The notes beneath the pieces are model-generated. The model saw only the letters and a list, made by a program, of their open reading frames with translations. It searched no databases and was not told the DNA's origin. Below are positions 32,431 through 40,738 of a stretch of 64,000 nt of DNA, piece by piece. The translations under genes and the position numbers were made by a program. Source of the stretch: JBLWXV01 sp048267245 (GTDB taxonomy: Bacteria > Bdellovibrionota > Bacteriovoracia > Bacteriovoracales > Bacteriovoracaceae); the NCBI GenBank assembly GCA_048267245.1, contig JBLWXV010000002.1, positions 930,001-994,000 on the forward strand, in the 5' to 3' direction. Every line of letters starts with the position of its first letter. Position 1 is the stretch's first letter.

Positions 32431-33710
32431 GCGGCCTTCTTTTTGCGGTCAATTTCCGTCACACCCTCAAATTGCTTTCCTTTCTCAAATTCTTGCTTGA
32501 GAAAGTCTTCAATCTTTTCAGTAGGAAGTGGACGACTAAGTAGGTAGCCTTGAGCGTAAGTGGCGCCCATTTTCTTAAGAGTTTGATATTGAGCTTCCGT
32601 TTCAACCCCTTCGGCAATTACTTGCTTTTGAAGTCCCTTAGCCATCTTAATGAGGTTTCTCACGATAACTTTGGTATTTGGATTCTCATTCATGTCTTGG
32701 ACGAATGATTTATCAATCTTGATATTATTGACTTCAAGCTGATTGAGGTAGGCCATAGAACTATAGCCCGTTCCAAAATCGTCTAGAGCGATTGAAAAGC
32801 CCATATCGCGACAACGGCGGATCCACTCAAATACGTAGGTTCCACCAACGAGAACGCGCTCAGTAATCTCAAGCTTAATTTGCTTTGGCTTGAGTCCATT
32901 TGACCACACAGACTTTTGAAGAACTTCAAAGAACTTGGGATCATTCATCTGGCGACCAGAGACGTTTATCGAGATAAAGATGTCCGACTTATAGGCCTCT
33001 TCATCAGTAAAATTTTTAATTGCCTGAGCAAATTCCTGACAAGCCTTTTTAATAATCCATTGTCCCAGAGGAACAATTAGAGAAGTCTCTTCGGCAATTC
33101 CCATAAAGATATCAGGGCGAACCATGCCATGCTCTGGGCTGTCCCATCTGGCGAGTGCCTCAAAGCCACCACAAAGCCCGGTTTTAAAGTCAAAAATTGG
33201 CTGAAAGTGGAGGGAGAATTCTTCTTTGGCCAGAGCTTGGTGAAGCTCTTTTTCAAAGCGAATTTTTTCAATTACGTCTTTAGTAAAGTCGATTTCATTA
33301 ACATGCTTTTTCTTGGCCGCCTGGATCTTTTGAACCAGAGTAGGGCGTGCACCCACGCGCTTATTGGATCTGCGAATGCGATCCATGAGCATGCTAATGA
33401 GGAGTCTGACCACTGGATCGGCGTCATCAAGGCGCTCAATCAGCTGAGTCTTAGAGACTACTGAGAGTTTACAATGGGACAGGGCGCGGGCAGTGGCCGA
33501 GCGTTTTGTTCCATCAATAATGGACATCTCACCAAAGATCTCACCGACGCCCAAAATGGCGACAGGAGTTTTCGCATCGTCTTCAAGACAGATCTCAACT
33601 CTTCCCTCATCGATGAGAAAGGCGCAATCGCCTTGTTCACCTTCGGTAAAGATGACCTCTCCTGGTCGATAGGAGCGTGTTAGTTGGTTTTTATTATGCC
33701 CATTTTCCAT
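32427..33710 (-). CDS. Cyclic-nucleotide-binding + EAL cyclic-di-GMP phosphodiesterase
   Basis: About 427 residues. Residues 15-110 are a CRP-like cNMP-binding domain (VIFTEGEQGDCAFLIDEGRVEI, IFGEMSIIDGTKRSATARA). Residues about 155-410 are an EAL domain with the motifs needed for catalysis: EALARWDSPEHG, the Asn in ISINVSGRQM, the Glu in KLEITERVLV, and LDDFGTGYSSMAYL. It should hydrolyse c-di-GMP to pGpG, with activity tuned by cAMP, cGMP or another ligand. There is no TM segment, so it is cytoplasmic. I use the ATG at 33710; a GTG one codon earlier is possible, and neither has a strong ribosome site. Confidence 0.92.
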   Translation of the reverse strand: MENGHNKNQLTRSYRPGEVIFTEGEQGDCAFLIDEGRVEICLEDDAKTPVAILGVGEIFGEMSIIDGTKRSATARALSHCKLSVVSKTQLIERLDDADPVVRLLISMLMDRIRRSNKRVGARPTLVQKIQAAKKKHVNEIDFTKDVIEKIRFEKELHQALAKEEFSLHFQPIFDFKTGLCGGFEALARWDSPEHGMVRPDIFMGIAEETSLIVPLGQWIIKKACQEFAQAIKNFTDEEAYKSDIFISINVSGRQMNDPKFFEVLQKSVWSNGLKPKQIKLEITERVLVGGTYVFEWIRRCRDMGFSIALDDFGTGYSSMAYLNQLEVNNIKIDKSFVQDMNENPNTKVIVRNLIKMAKGLQKQVIAEGVETEAQYQTLKKMGATYAQGYLLSRPLPTEKIEDFLKQEFEKGKQFEGVTEIDRKKKAA

Positions 33711-33712
33711 CA

Positions 33713-33756
33713 CATATTTATCGGGTATGTCTGTGGGAAACTTAACGATAAATATG
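33713..33756. promoter_or_regulatory. Inverted repeat between divergent EAL and secreted-protein genes
   Basis: CATATTTATCG and CGATAAATATG are perfect 11-base arms around a 22-base loop. The element abuts the EAL gene's start codon and lies about 80 bases before the divergent gene, so it could be an operator bound by a dimer or a leader hairpin covering the EAL ribosome site. Confidence 0.5.
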
Positions 33757-33833
33757 GATTTTATTTCCGGGCGGTATCAGGGGGAGCAATTCTCACGATA
33801 TCATATAGTTAAGCTCTATTGAGGGAGGACTTC

Positions 33834-34526
33834 GTGTTCCAGTGGAAAAAAAAGTTTTTGAGTTTGGTGGCCCTATCGCTTCTGGGGTTTCCGCTTGAAG
33901 CGTTGCAGGCCAAGAATGTCGATTGCGTCCACTGTGGAAGGACCAGAATTGAAGTTAATTTTGAAGGAACTAATGTTGAGGTGATCAACACTTCAATTAC
34001 TCAAATCACTGACGAGCTCTCTTCTTCGCGAGGTAAGGGCTTTGTGCTCTCGACGGTCGACAATAATTACATTTGCACGTTGCTGTCTAATCCCGCTCCT
34101 AAAGATGAAGACAATTTGACTATGTTTAATAACACAATTGAAAAATTTAAGGAAAAGTATAAGTTCCAAGATTTTATGCAGATTTACCCAAGCATTCACT
34201 GCCTTGGTGGACTCACTCTATTGTCGACAACGATTCTCTTTGGAAACTTAGAGGTGACAAGACAGCTCTATAAAATGCATGTGCCTCTCAATATTGTGAA
34301 TCAATATGGTGAAACAGAATTAGACTTCATGCTTCGAACGGTAAAGACGGCAAGAAAGAAGGGAATCACAAATCTCTCCTATATTGACTTCTTTACTCGC
34401 GTCTTTAGAGGTCGCAAGGGCAAGAATTATGATGTGCCACTTCTCACTTGCGAAATCGAGGGCAAGTGTAAGTGTCCATTTGCACTCCCCAAATATGGGG
34501 AAGAGTGTACTCCACCACAGAACTAA
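33834..34526 (+). CDS. Secreted protein with possible ankyrin-like segment
   Basis: About 230 residues with a signal peptide (FLSLVALSLLGFPLEALQA) and CVHCG at the mature start. The segment GLTLLSTTILFGNLEVTRQLYKMHVPLNIVNQYGETELDFML reads like one and a half degenerate ankyrin repeats. The C-terminus has four Cys (CEIEGKCKCPFALPKYGEEC). No function can be assigned. I choose the GTG at 33834, five bases after GGGAGG, over a TTG five codons upstream that overlaps that site. The next gene begins directly at its stop. Confidence 0.72.
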   Translation: MFQWKKKFLSLVALSLLGFPLEALQAKNVDCVHCGRTRIEVNFEGTNVEVINTSITQITDELSSSRGKGFVLSTVDNNYICTLLSNPAPKDEDNLTMFNNTIEKFKEKYKFQDFMQIYPSIHCLGGLTLLSTTILFGNLEVTRQLYKMHVPLNIVNQYGETELDFMLRTVKTARKKGITNLSYIDFFTRVFRGRKGKNYDVPLLTCEIEGKCKCPFALPKYGEECTPPQN

Positions 34527-34988
34527 ATGACTCATTCTAAATCCACGCTCTATTTCTTCTATGGCACACTCCAGGATGCTGGGGTACTTGAAATTGTGCT
34601 CAAAGACCTTGCTGCTCCGATTCGCGTTGGTCAAGCATGCCTTCAGGGCCATGAGCTCAAGCGCGCGGCTGGAGAAGACTTCCCAATTTTGGTTCCCAGT
34701 GACACGCCAGGAGTGAGTGCTCACGGGACGATTTTCTCGGGTATTTGCTCAGAGGGGCGAGAGCGGTTGATATATTTTGAGGGAGAAGAGTACAATCTAG
34801 TGAAGGTCACTATCGATAACAAAGAAGTTTGGTGTTTTATACCAAGTGAACTTGGTTATGGTGTGGATGGCGATTGGAACTTTAGTACCTGGGTGAAGAA
34901 TAAGCACACTTATGAGACTTATCTCAAACAGGTTGGAGACTACATGGCCTACTTTGGCCGTGATGAAACGTTCACTTGGAAGAGTTAG
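34527..34988 (+). CDS. Gamma-glutamylcyclotransferase (AIG2-like) family protein
   Basis: 153 residues of the GGCT/AIG2 fold. TLYFFYGTLQDAGVLEIVLKDLAAP is the conserved YGTL loop, SAHGTIFSGICSEGRERLIYFEGEEYNLVKVTI covers the catalytic-glutamate region (FEGEEY). The family cyclises gamma-glutamyl amines or peptides to 5-oxoproline; the natural substrate here is uncertain. The ATG follows the upstream TAA with no gap, so translation is probably coupled. Confidence 0.85.
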   Translation: MTHSKSTLYFFYGTLQDAGVLEIVLKDLAAPIRVGQACLQGHELKRAAGEDFPILVPSDTPGVSAHGTIFSGICSEGRERLIYFEGEEYNLVKVTIDNKEVWCFIPSELGYGVDGDWNFSTWVKNKHTYETYLKQVGDYMAYFGRDETFTWKS

Positions 34989-35012
34989 ATTTTTTAAAAT
35001 AAAGGGGAGAGT

Positions 35013-35576
35013 ATGAAGAGATTTGGATTAATTGCTGGTTTACTCATTGGACTTGGATTACCGGTGAGCGGCTTTGCTCAGTTTAATGTTGGTAGCGATA
35101 TCGCCTCCTTCGAACTCTCGGGTGACGATGGCGGTAGACTAGATGGGCAGGCTTGGTCGAGTAGTGAACTTGCGGGCAAGGTTAGTGTCGTCTTCTACGT
35201 TGACCCCGATGAAAAAGATCTCAATGAGGAGTTTGGCGAGCTTTTAAAAGAAAAGAACTACTCTAAAGAGGTCATCAACTACGTGGCCATTATCAATATG
35301 GAAGCCACAGCACTTCCTAACTTTTTAATCGCCAGTAGTCTTAAAGTTAAGCAGCGCAAATACACCAGCACTCTGTATGTTAAAGACTATAATAAGAAGC
35401 TCGTTAAAGCTCCTGGCTTTGCCGATGACACTTATAATATTTTGATCCTAAACACTGCCGGAAAAATTCTCTTCTATAAAAAGGGCAAGATGACTAGTGA
35501 AGAGATCACAAAGGCAATTGGTCTTATTGAAGGAAACTTTCCAAGTGTGAAAGGTTCTGAGAATGGCGCTTCTTAA
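35013..35576 (+). CDS. YtfJ-family periplasmic thioredoxin-fold protein
   Basis: 187 residues with a clear signal peptide ending at VSGFA-Q. The mature part follows the YtfJ layout: VGSDIASFELSGDDGG, LAGKVSVVFYVDPDEKDLNEEF, VAIINMEATALPNFLIASSLK and ILILNTAGKILFYKKGKMT. These are thioredoxin-fold proteins without the CXXC active site; none is present here. The family's role is not known. AGGGGAG precedes the ATG. It overlaps the GNAT gene downstream by 14 bases, so the two are co-expressed. Confidence 0.84.
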   Translation: MKRFGLIAGLLIGLGLPVSGFAQFNVGSDIASFELSGDDGGRLDGQAWSSSELAGKVSVVFYVDPDEKDLNEEFGELLKEKNYSKEVINYVAIINMEATALPNFLIASSLKVKQRKYTSTLYVKDYNKKLVKAPGFADDTYNILILNTAGKILFYKKGKMTSEEITKAIGLIEGNFPSVKGSENGAS

Positions 35577-36117
35577 GAAATTAAATGATTTTAAAGGTGG
35601 CGAACTCGAAAGAGTTTGCCACGAAATGCGCGAAATTTTCTTTCTAAGTTCAAGTGTACAGAGTTTTGAATCGACTGAGAAAAAGGAGCGCTTCTTTAAT
35701 AGATGGCTTGGCTTCTACCTTAAGCACTATGGCGAAACCACTTGGTGCGCTCTAAGTGAAGAGGAGGGAGGCATGGTTCTGGCCTATCTGACTGTTTGTC
35801 CAAATACGGTTGAATTTAACGATACCTTTAAGCTTGCAAGTCTTGAGCTCTTCACGGGCTGCTACCAGCAGTATCCGGCACATCTGCATATGAACACTCA
35901 CCCGAGCGCACGCGGTCAGGGATTGGGAGCGCAGCTGGTGAGCAAGGCCGCTCAGGAACTCAAGCAAATGGGGCTCTCTGGCTGGCACCTGATCACTGGA
36001 AAGGGCGAGCGAAATGTGACCTTTTACGAGCGCTGTGGTTTTGGCGCGATAGCCTCAAAGGACTTCTCTGGGGCCAGTTACCTACTTATGGGGATGGATT
36101 TAAGTCCTTGTAATTAA
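35563..36117 (+). CDS. GNAT-family N-acetyltransferase
   Basis: 184 residues. The acetyl-CoA-binding motif A is clear: LHMNTHPSARGQGLGAQLVSKAAQELKQMG with R-x-x-G-x-G/A as RGQGLGA near residue 121, followed by VTFYERCGFGAIAS. The acceptor is unknown, and the N-terminal half is divergent. The start lies inside the YtfJ-like gene's last codons with AAGG about nine bases upstream. No terminator is obvious before the next gene. Confidence 0.86.
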   Translation: MALLKKLNDFKGGELERVCHEMREIFFLSSSVQSFESTEKKERFFNRWLGFYLKHYGETTWCALSEEEGGMVLAYLTVCPNTVEFNDTFKLASLELFTGCYQQYPAHLHMNTHPSARGQGLGAQLVSKAAQELKQMGLSGWHLITGKGERNVTFYERCGFGAIASKDFSGASYLLMGMDLSPCN

Positions 36118-36158
36118 AAGCTTTGAATGCTCATTGGTCGTTGCGTGTCATTTTTATA

Positions 36159-36168
36159 GGGTATACCC
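36159..36168. promoter_or_regulatory. Small palindrome before the HTH gene at 36201
   Basis: GGGTATACCC is a perfect 10-base palindrome 33 bases upstream of the start codon. It could be a core for a dimeric regulator, possibly the gene's own product. It is short, so chance is not excluded. Confidence 0.3.
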
Positions 36169-36200
36169 TCTAGAGTCCAGGAAAGGGTTAAAATGCCCCC

Positions 36201-37004
36201 ATGGATCAAACCCTAGTTGAAGTTAAATTAGAGACTCATCATGAAGACCTGCAAGCCCAGGTGAGGGCAGAACTTGGTGAGAAACTCAGCGAGTTTACGG
36301 ATGCAAAGAGTGGACTGCGCGTTCTGTCTGGACTCATGGGAATCCACGAGAAAACTCTCAAGCGTCTTCTTGACGGCGAAAATAAGCCGGGTCCGCAAAC
36401 TCTACTTAAAATCTACCGAGTCATTTTAGAGACTGATGATGACTCTCTTGTCATTCAAAAGACAACAGGACATGTGAGGGCAACGCTAAAGAAGGCATTC
36501 CCACACGTTCGCTCAACTCTAATGCTCAAACCTGAAATTGAGCGCGATCTTTTGCGAGATCGCACGCTCATGGAGATCTACGTTCTTTGTGGAACCAATG
36601 GTGTGGGGCGAGATTTTATTTTGTATCAGTACGGCCAACACGGCTTAACTCTCTTGAAGAAGCTCCAAGATTCTGGCGTCGTGACTTTAAACGCTAAGGG
36701 AGAGTTTGTTCTAGGCAATAAGCAGGCCTCGCTTGGGCATGAGGGCCTAAAGCAAATGGGAATGCATCTGGTTGACAAATTCTCAAGACCAGAGCAAGCC
36801 GATGAACTTGGAGAAAATTACCTGAGTCTCTACGCGGTAGGGCTTACAGAAGAAGCTTATCAGCAGTGGCTTAAAATTGAAGAAGAGGCTTTTGAGCGCA
36901 AGCTCTCTCTGGCCCGCGATGAGGCCAACCACGGTGACCTCAAAGTATTTACTTTTAACTGTACTGATAAGATTCAAGGTTCATTTACGAAAGGGCTCCA
37001 TTAA
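36201..37004 (+). CDS. HTH regulator resembling the TIGR02147 group
   Basis: 267 residues. Residues about 20-75 form an XRE-like helix-turn-helix (SGLRVLSGLMGIHEKTLKRLLDGENKPGPQTLLKIYRVIL), followed by a helical region and a winged-helix-like part (MEIYVLCGTNGVGRDFILYQYGQHGLTLLKKLQDSGVVTLN). Length and layout resemble the TIGR02147-type proteins abundant in Bdellovibrionota and Fibrobacteres, though I am not certain of membership. The ribosome site AGGAAAGGG is far from the ATG. Its stop overlaps the start of a secreted-protein gene (TAATG), implying a functional link. Confidence 0.7.
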   Translation: MDQTLVEVKLETHHEDLQAQVRAELGEKLSEFTDAKSGLRVLSGLMGIHEKTLKRLLDGENKPGPQTLLKIYRVILETDDDSLVIQKTTGHVRATLKKAFPHVRSTLMLKPEIERDLLRDRTLMEIYVLCGTNGVGRDFILYQYGQHGLTLLKKLQDSGVVTLNAKGEFVLGNKQASLGHEGLKQMGMHLVDKFSRPEQADELGENYLSLYAVGLTEEAYQQWLKIEEEAFERKLSLARDEANHGDLKVFTFNCTDKIQGSFTKGLH

Positions 37005-37573
37005 TGAAGAAATTACTAACGCTCTCACTTACAAGTTTCTTGATTATGGCCCAGGCTTTTGGCTCGATTGGCAATGGCATCGGAGGCAGCTCTGGTGGAT
37101 CAAGCTCAATGGATTGGGGAGAAATCTTCAATAGCAGCGCTGAGTACAGGACCCACTTCCCATCGATTTACTATAATGGTGTTTCAATTGGTATCGATAA
37201 CCTCTGTGATACCGGCTCAGAAGTAATTACGGCCAAGGAAATCCCCGTTCGAGTGAAACCTAGTGAAGGGGCGGCTAGCGATGCACCTAAAATTTTAGAA
37301 TATCAAAGAGTGGCCATACCTCGCTGGAGACTTATCAGTGCTGTTTGCAAGGATACGCTTAAAGTTGATCCTTCAAGCGAGGCATGTAGTCAAATGCGAT
37401 ATGACTCTACTGTTCCACTTACATATAAAGTGAGAGTGGAGCCGCTGCACCCAAATATCGGAACCAGTGAAGCTTTTGAAAAAGACTATACAATCCCTTC
37501 ATGTGAAGACTGGGATTATATTCGCAATCAGGTCAATGCCAGCGACTTTTGGGAGAGCTTTTTAAGCACCTGA
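37004..37573 (+). CDS. Secreted protein coupled to the HTH regulator
   Basis: 189 residues with a signal peptide (LTLSLTSFLIMAQAFG), then a Gly/Ser-rich segment (SIGNGIGGSSGGSSSMDWG). The mature domain has five Cys in an even spread (NLCDTGS, AVCKD, EACSQM, SCEDW), likely disulphides, and a beta-rich pattern (PLTYKVRVEPLH). No family is recognised. The ATG overlaps the regulator's stop, so the two proteins are translated together. Its end overlaps the convergent MAPEG gene by 12 bp. Confidence 0.74.
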   Translation: MKKLLTLSLTSFLIMAQAFGSIGNGIGGSSGGSSSMDWGEIFNSSAEYRTHFPSIYYNGVSIGIDNLCDTGSEVITAKEIPVRVKPSEGAASDAPKILEYQRVAIPRWRLISAVCKDTLKVDPSSEACSQMRYDSTVPLTYKVRVEPLHPNIGTSEAFEKDYTIPSCEDWDYIRNQVNASDFWESFLST

Positions 37574-37951
37574 GAGTAGAACAAAGATCCAAATCGCCAT
37601 CCCAATAAGTACTGTGAAAGTAATTAGTGTCCCAAGGAACCTCGGAAGCGAGGTTCCGGCCCCTTTAAAGAGTAGGCCAAAGGCGTGAAGTATGCGACCG
37701 GCCACTAGCCCTTGTCCACAAATGTGAAGCCAGCTTAGATTTCCTCTGCCCATTTCGATCATTCCCATCAGGATGAGAGCGAGTGGAATGTACTCAGCAA
37801 AATTGCCGTGAACGCGAATGGCCAGGTCAAGGGGGAGTTGTCCCTTGCTAAGAATACCTTGTTTAAATCTCCAGCGATTGCGAACCACATTGAGTGAGAG
37901 GACGACAAAGAGAAGGGCGAGAATTCCCGCGTATAAGCTGGTTACCGGCAT
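37562..37951 (-). CDS. MAPEG-family membrane protein
   Basis: 129 residues with four hydrophobic helices. RVHGNFAEYIPLALILMGMIE near residues 47-67 is the hallmark of the MAPEG (membrane-associated proteins in eicosanoid and glutathione metabolism) superfamily, and the length matches bacterial YecN-like members. Some members conjugate glutathione to lipophilic compounds or reduce lipid peroxides; the bacterial function is largely unknown. It sits in the inner membrane as a single gene. Confidence 0.9.
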   Translation of the reverse strand: MPVTSLYAGILALLFVVLSLNVVRNRWRFKQGILSKGQLPLDLAIRVHGNFAEYIPLALILMGMIEMGRGNLSWLHICGQGLVAGRILHAFGLLFKGAGTSLPRFLGTLITFTVLIGMAIWIFVLLSGA

Positions 37952-38028
37952 ACAAACTCCTAACTAACGTGTACGAATCGATCTGATCATTCTAGAATGC
38001 CTAAGAACTCTTAAAGGAGAAAGGCCCC

Positions 38029-38463
38029 ATGCATTCATGGCAGGATGAAAAGTCTACGATAGTGGTCCTTGAAAAAGGCGAAAAACTGGTTGAGTCCCTC
38101 ACTAAATTTGCCAAACTCACAGGAATCAATGCGGCTACAATTCAAGGTCTTGGTGCGCTTGAAGATGTAGAGCTTGGCTACTATGACCTTCACCAAAAAA
38201 CTTATAAGAGAACAACTCTCTCAGGTGACTGGGAGCTGGTGGCGATGAATGGGAATGTGACTTTGAAAGAGGGTGTCCCCTTTATTCATGTTCACGCAGC
38301 ACTTGGGGGAGAAGACTTCTCTCTTAAGGGCGGGCATTTATTTGAAGCTGTAGTCGCGGTGACCTGTGAAGTGAGTTTAATTCCTCACACGGGATTGATT
38401 GAAAGACATGCACATCCAGGCATTGGGCTCGCGCTGTGCTCGCCCCATGCCTTTGAAGCTTAA
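38029..38463 (+). CDS. PPC/DUF296-domain protein
   Basis: 144 residues covering one PPC (plant and prokaryote conserved, DUF296) domain: TKFAKLTGINAATIQGLGALEDVELGYYD near 25-53, VPFIHVHAALGG with the metal-ligand-like His pair near 84, and GGHLFEAVVAVTCEV near 105. Bacterial members form trimers and are of unknown function, although plant relatives bind AT-rich DNA. AGGAG precedes the ATG. It is convergent and abutting with the next gene. Confidence 0.88.
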   Translation: MHSWQDEKSTIVVLEKGEKLVESLTKFAKLTGINAATIQGLGALEDVELGYYDLHQKTYKRTTLSGDWELVAMNGNVTLKEGVPFIHVHAALGGEDFSLKGGHLFEAVVAVTCEVSLIPHTGLIERHAHPGIGLALCSPHAFEA

Positions 38464-38778
38464 TTAGGCTTCAGTGGTTAATTCGATACAAGTATCGGAG
38501 TAGAAAATTCCAGCGAGTGTGGTTGCCTGCTTCTTATCAATATTCATGATAGAGAGCTCTGCGCCTTCGCTCGCGTTCTTTAGGCTTGAGAGTAGGTGGC
38601 GTGGGCCATTTGGAATGAAGTTTCTGCGAGTCACGTTTAGTGTCACGAGATTAGTTGTGATATCGACATCTTCAATAAAATATTTTTGACCGGCAGTAAT
38701 CACCTCAACGTTTTGACCGTTGATCTTACCTTCAGTTTCAAATTTCTCGAGCTGGGCCTTCAAGTCGATAACTTTCAC
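38464..38778 (-). CDS. Small cytoplasmic protein of unknown function
   Basis: 104 residues, no signal peptide and no TM segment. The N-terminal part is helical (VIDLKAQLEKFETEGKI) and the rest beta-rich (YFIEDVDITTNLVTLNVTRRNF). I recognise no family. Its stop lies directly against the stop of the convergent PPC gene. Coding quality looks normal for the window. Confidence 0.65.
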   Translation of the reverse strand: MKVIDLKAQLEKFETEGKINGQNVEVITAGQKYFIEDVDITTNLVTLNVTRRNFIPNGPRHLLSSLKNASEGAELSIMNIDKKQATTLAGIFYSDTCIELTTEA

Positions 38779-39107
38779 GTGAGCAATCCTCCATTTATTT
38801 TAATGGGCATTATGGCCAAAAGAACATCATTTGAATATATGCTTGCTGCACCGCTCTTATAAAAATGTCAGAGAAGGCCCACAAAAGTTTAAAGAGAATC
38901 ACACCCTCAAGTCGCTCTAGAGAGCATAGAGTGAGAGTGTTCTCTTCTCCATTAGAACATCGAAGTAGGGCGAGGCCCTATTTCTCTCTTCCAAGACCCT
39001 GGCTTCCTCCCAAATGTGGTCAGGGTCTCTTGCTCTATAAAATGGAGAAGGGAGCCTGATTCCAGACTCCCTTTAGTTCGTTATGAAGTTTGCTATGGCA
39101 GGGTCAA
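38779..39107. other. 330-bp intergenic stretch rich in inverted repeats
   Basis: No credible gene is seen. Three inverted repeats follow one another: an imperfect one near 38896-38944 (AGAGAA with TTCTCT ends), AGACCCTG with CAGGGTCT (about 38993-39030), and AAGGGAGCCTG with CAGACTCCCTT around ATTC (39049-39074). The last could terminate either neighbour, but no good T-run follows. A short structured RNA is possible. Confidence 0.45.
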
Positions 39108-39599
39108 TTATTTAGAAATGCTCGATACGCCTGGAGCGCGGCTTGGTGCTCTTACCTGTGTCTCAGAGCTTGGTAGGCGATCTGGGCTAAAGACCTTAAT
39201 TTGAAGTGGCTTTTGTTCATTAGCTGCGAGCATTGAGCGCTCTTTTTCAGAGGCGATAAAGACCGCAACAGCGTTGCGACAACCCTCTCTTCTACCGTCA
39301 CCGCGACCATTAAGTGATCCAATCATGGCGTAGTAATTGTGGTGATCCTTCTTAATTCCTTGGGCCATCTTGTCGTGAATTTCACGTTGATTATCACAAT
39401 AGGCTAGGACCTCGGCCGGAGCGCGCCCTTCTTTAAGAGCAAGGCTAGCTGAAGTCAGACCAGTTTGGACTGAATCATCATAGACCTTGTCGTACTGGCC
39501 TTTATAGTCTTCGATCTGCGCTCTTGTCATAAGAACTTTGGCGCTGGCGCCGAAGCTAAAAGTGAGGGCAAGAATAAGGGCCAATTTAAGTGCTTTCAT
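39108..39599 (-). CDS. Small secreted protein of unknown function
   Basis: 163 residues with a signal peptide (LKLALILALTFSFGASA-K). The mature part is largely helical, with two Cys (EVLAYCDNQ, RREGCRNAV) that may pair, and a Pro/Ser/Arg-rich tail. GRGDGRREGCRNAVAVFIASEK has no family I know. GGAG precedes the ATG at good spacing. It is a single gene followed by a hairpin-rich region. Confidence 0.72.
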   Translation of the reverse strand: MKALKLALILALTFSFGASAKVLMTRAQIEDYKGQYDKVYDDSVQTGLTSASLALKEGRAPAEVLAYCDNQREIHDKMAQGIKKDHHNYYAMIGSLNGRGDGRREGCRNAVAVFIASEKERSMLAANEQKPLQIKVFSPDRLPSSETQVRAPSRAPGVSSISK

Positions 39600-39790
39600 A
39601 AAAAACTCCGTTGTTTGGTTTTATATAAAGCAAGGGTAGGGCCAAGATTCTAACTGTGATTTTAGGGAGTTACATAAGGGTAAGTGTAAAAAGGTAAGAC
39701 TGTGCCCAAACTTTAGACAATATCATCCGGGTTGCAGTTTAACCGAAAGTTTAGGCCTACGAAGTGTGAGGCCCATGATAACTTAAAAGG

Positions 39791-40738
39791 ATGGATCATT
39801 TTCTCTTAATTTTTTGTTGTTTAGCACTTGGGCAGCTCTGTCGCCGTGTTCCCAAATTTCCTAAGACCACCGCTCAAAGCCTCAACTCATTTGTGATTTA
39901 TATTTCTTTTCCCGCACTTGTTTTAGTGCAAGTCCCAAAGCTTATAAGTGAAGTGAGCCCGGGCCCACACCTCTTAATTCCCGTCTCTATGGCCTGGATT
40001 CTCTTTATGGGAAGCTGGCTTATCTTTGGTCAGCTTGGGCCAAGGCTTGGCTGGACCAAGGCGCAGACCGGAGCGATCATTCTCACAGCGGGGCTCGCCA
40101 ATACATCGTTCGTGGGCTTTCCTCTTCTTGAGGCACTCATTGGGTCTCAGGCCATTCAGGTAGGGATTCTTGTCGATCAGCTCGGAACATTTTTGACGTG
40201 CTCTACTCTTGGCATTTTAGTGGCAGGCCTCTATCAAAGTGGCGGCGAACATCGCCCCAGTAGAAGGCGCATTTTAAAAAATGTGATTCTCTTTCCACCC
40301 TTTGTCATTTTAGTGCTGACTTCTGTGGTGAGCTTTATGGGCATTGCCATACCAAGTGCGCTCTTGAGCGTCGCTGGCAAACTCGCTCAGACTCTCGTGC
40401 CACTCGCACTCTTTGCCGTAGGCTATGGATTAAATATCAATCCTCGCGCTATGGGGGCGCGGCTCATGCCACTTGGAATAGGGCTTAGTTATAAATTGAT
40501 TCTTGCACCACTTTTCTTTCTCGCCCTCTATCACTTTGCCTTTGGTGCCAGAGGAGAGATGGTGCTCGTGACTCTTTTAGAATCGGCCATGGCGCCAATG
40601 ATCACTTCGGCGGTGATTGCCAATGAGTATGAGCTAGAAGGTGAGCTTGCCAATCAGATGGTGGGAATTGGAATTATTCTCTCACTTGCCAGTGTTTGGC
40701 TTTGGAACTTTCTACTCGCCCCGATGCTCGCCAATTAG
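39791..40738 (+). CDS. AEC-family (auxin efflux carrier) transporter
   Basis: 315 residues with about ten TM helices in two five-helix bundles. FPALVLVQVPKL near 36, TAGLANTSFVGFPLLEALIG near 97 and the matching second half (ESAMAPMITSAVIANEYELEG near 265) are typical of the AEC (PIN-like) permeases. Bacterial members export malate and similar small anions; the substrate here is unknown. The ribosome site is poor for the annotated ATG, so the start is provisional. It overlaps the convergent PilZ gene by four bases. Confidence 0.88.
   Translation: MDHFLLIFCCLALGQLCRRVPKFPKTTAQSLNSFVIYISFPALVLVQVPKLISEVSPGPHLLIPVSMAWILFMGSWLIFGQLGPRLGWTKAQTGAIILTAGLANTSFVGFPLLEALIGSQAIQVGILVDQLGTFLTCSTLGILVAGLYQSGGEHRPSRRRILKNVILFPPFVILVLTSVVSFMGIAIPSALLSVAGKLAQTLVPLALFAVGYGLNINPRAMGARLMPLGIGLSYKLILAPLFFLALYHFAFGARGEMVLVTLLESAMAPMITSAVIANEYELEGELANQMVGIGIILSLASVWLWNFLLAPMLAN

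Noticed and set aside
36201..37573. Toxin-antitoxin reading of the regulator plus small protein
   Set aside because: The second protein has a signal peptide and a Cys-rich mature domain, and the regulator is twice normal antitoxin length, so a TA pair is unlikely.
38865..39059. A 64-codon frame in the hairpin-rich gap
   Set aside because: Its product is Arg/Pro/Ser-rich without structure, it crosses several inverted repeats and has no ribosome site.
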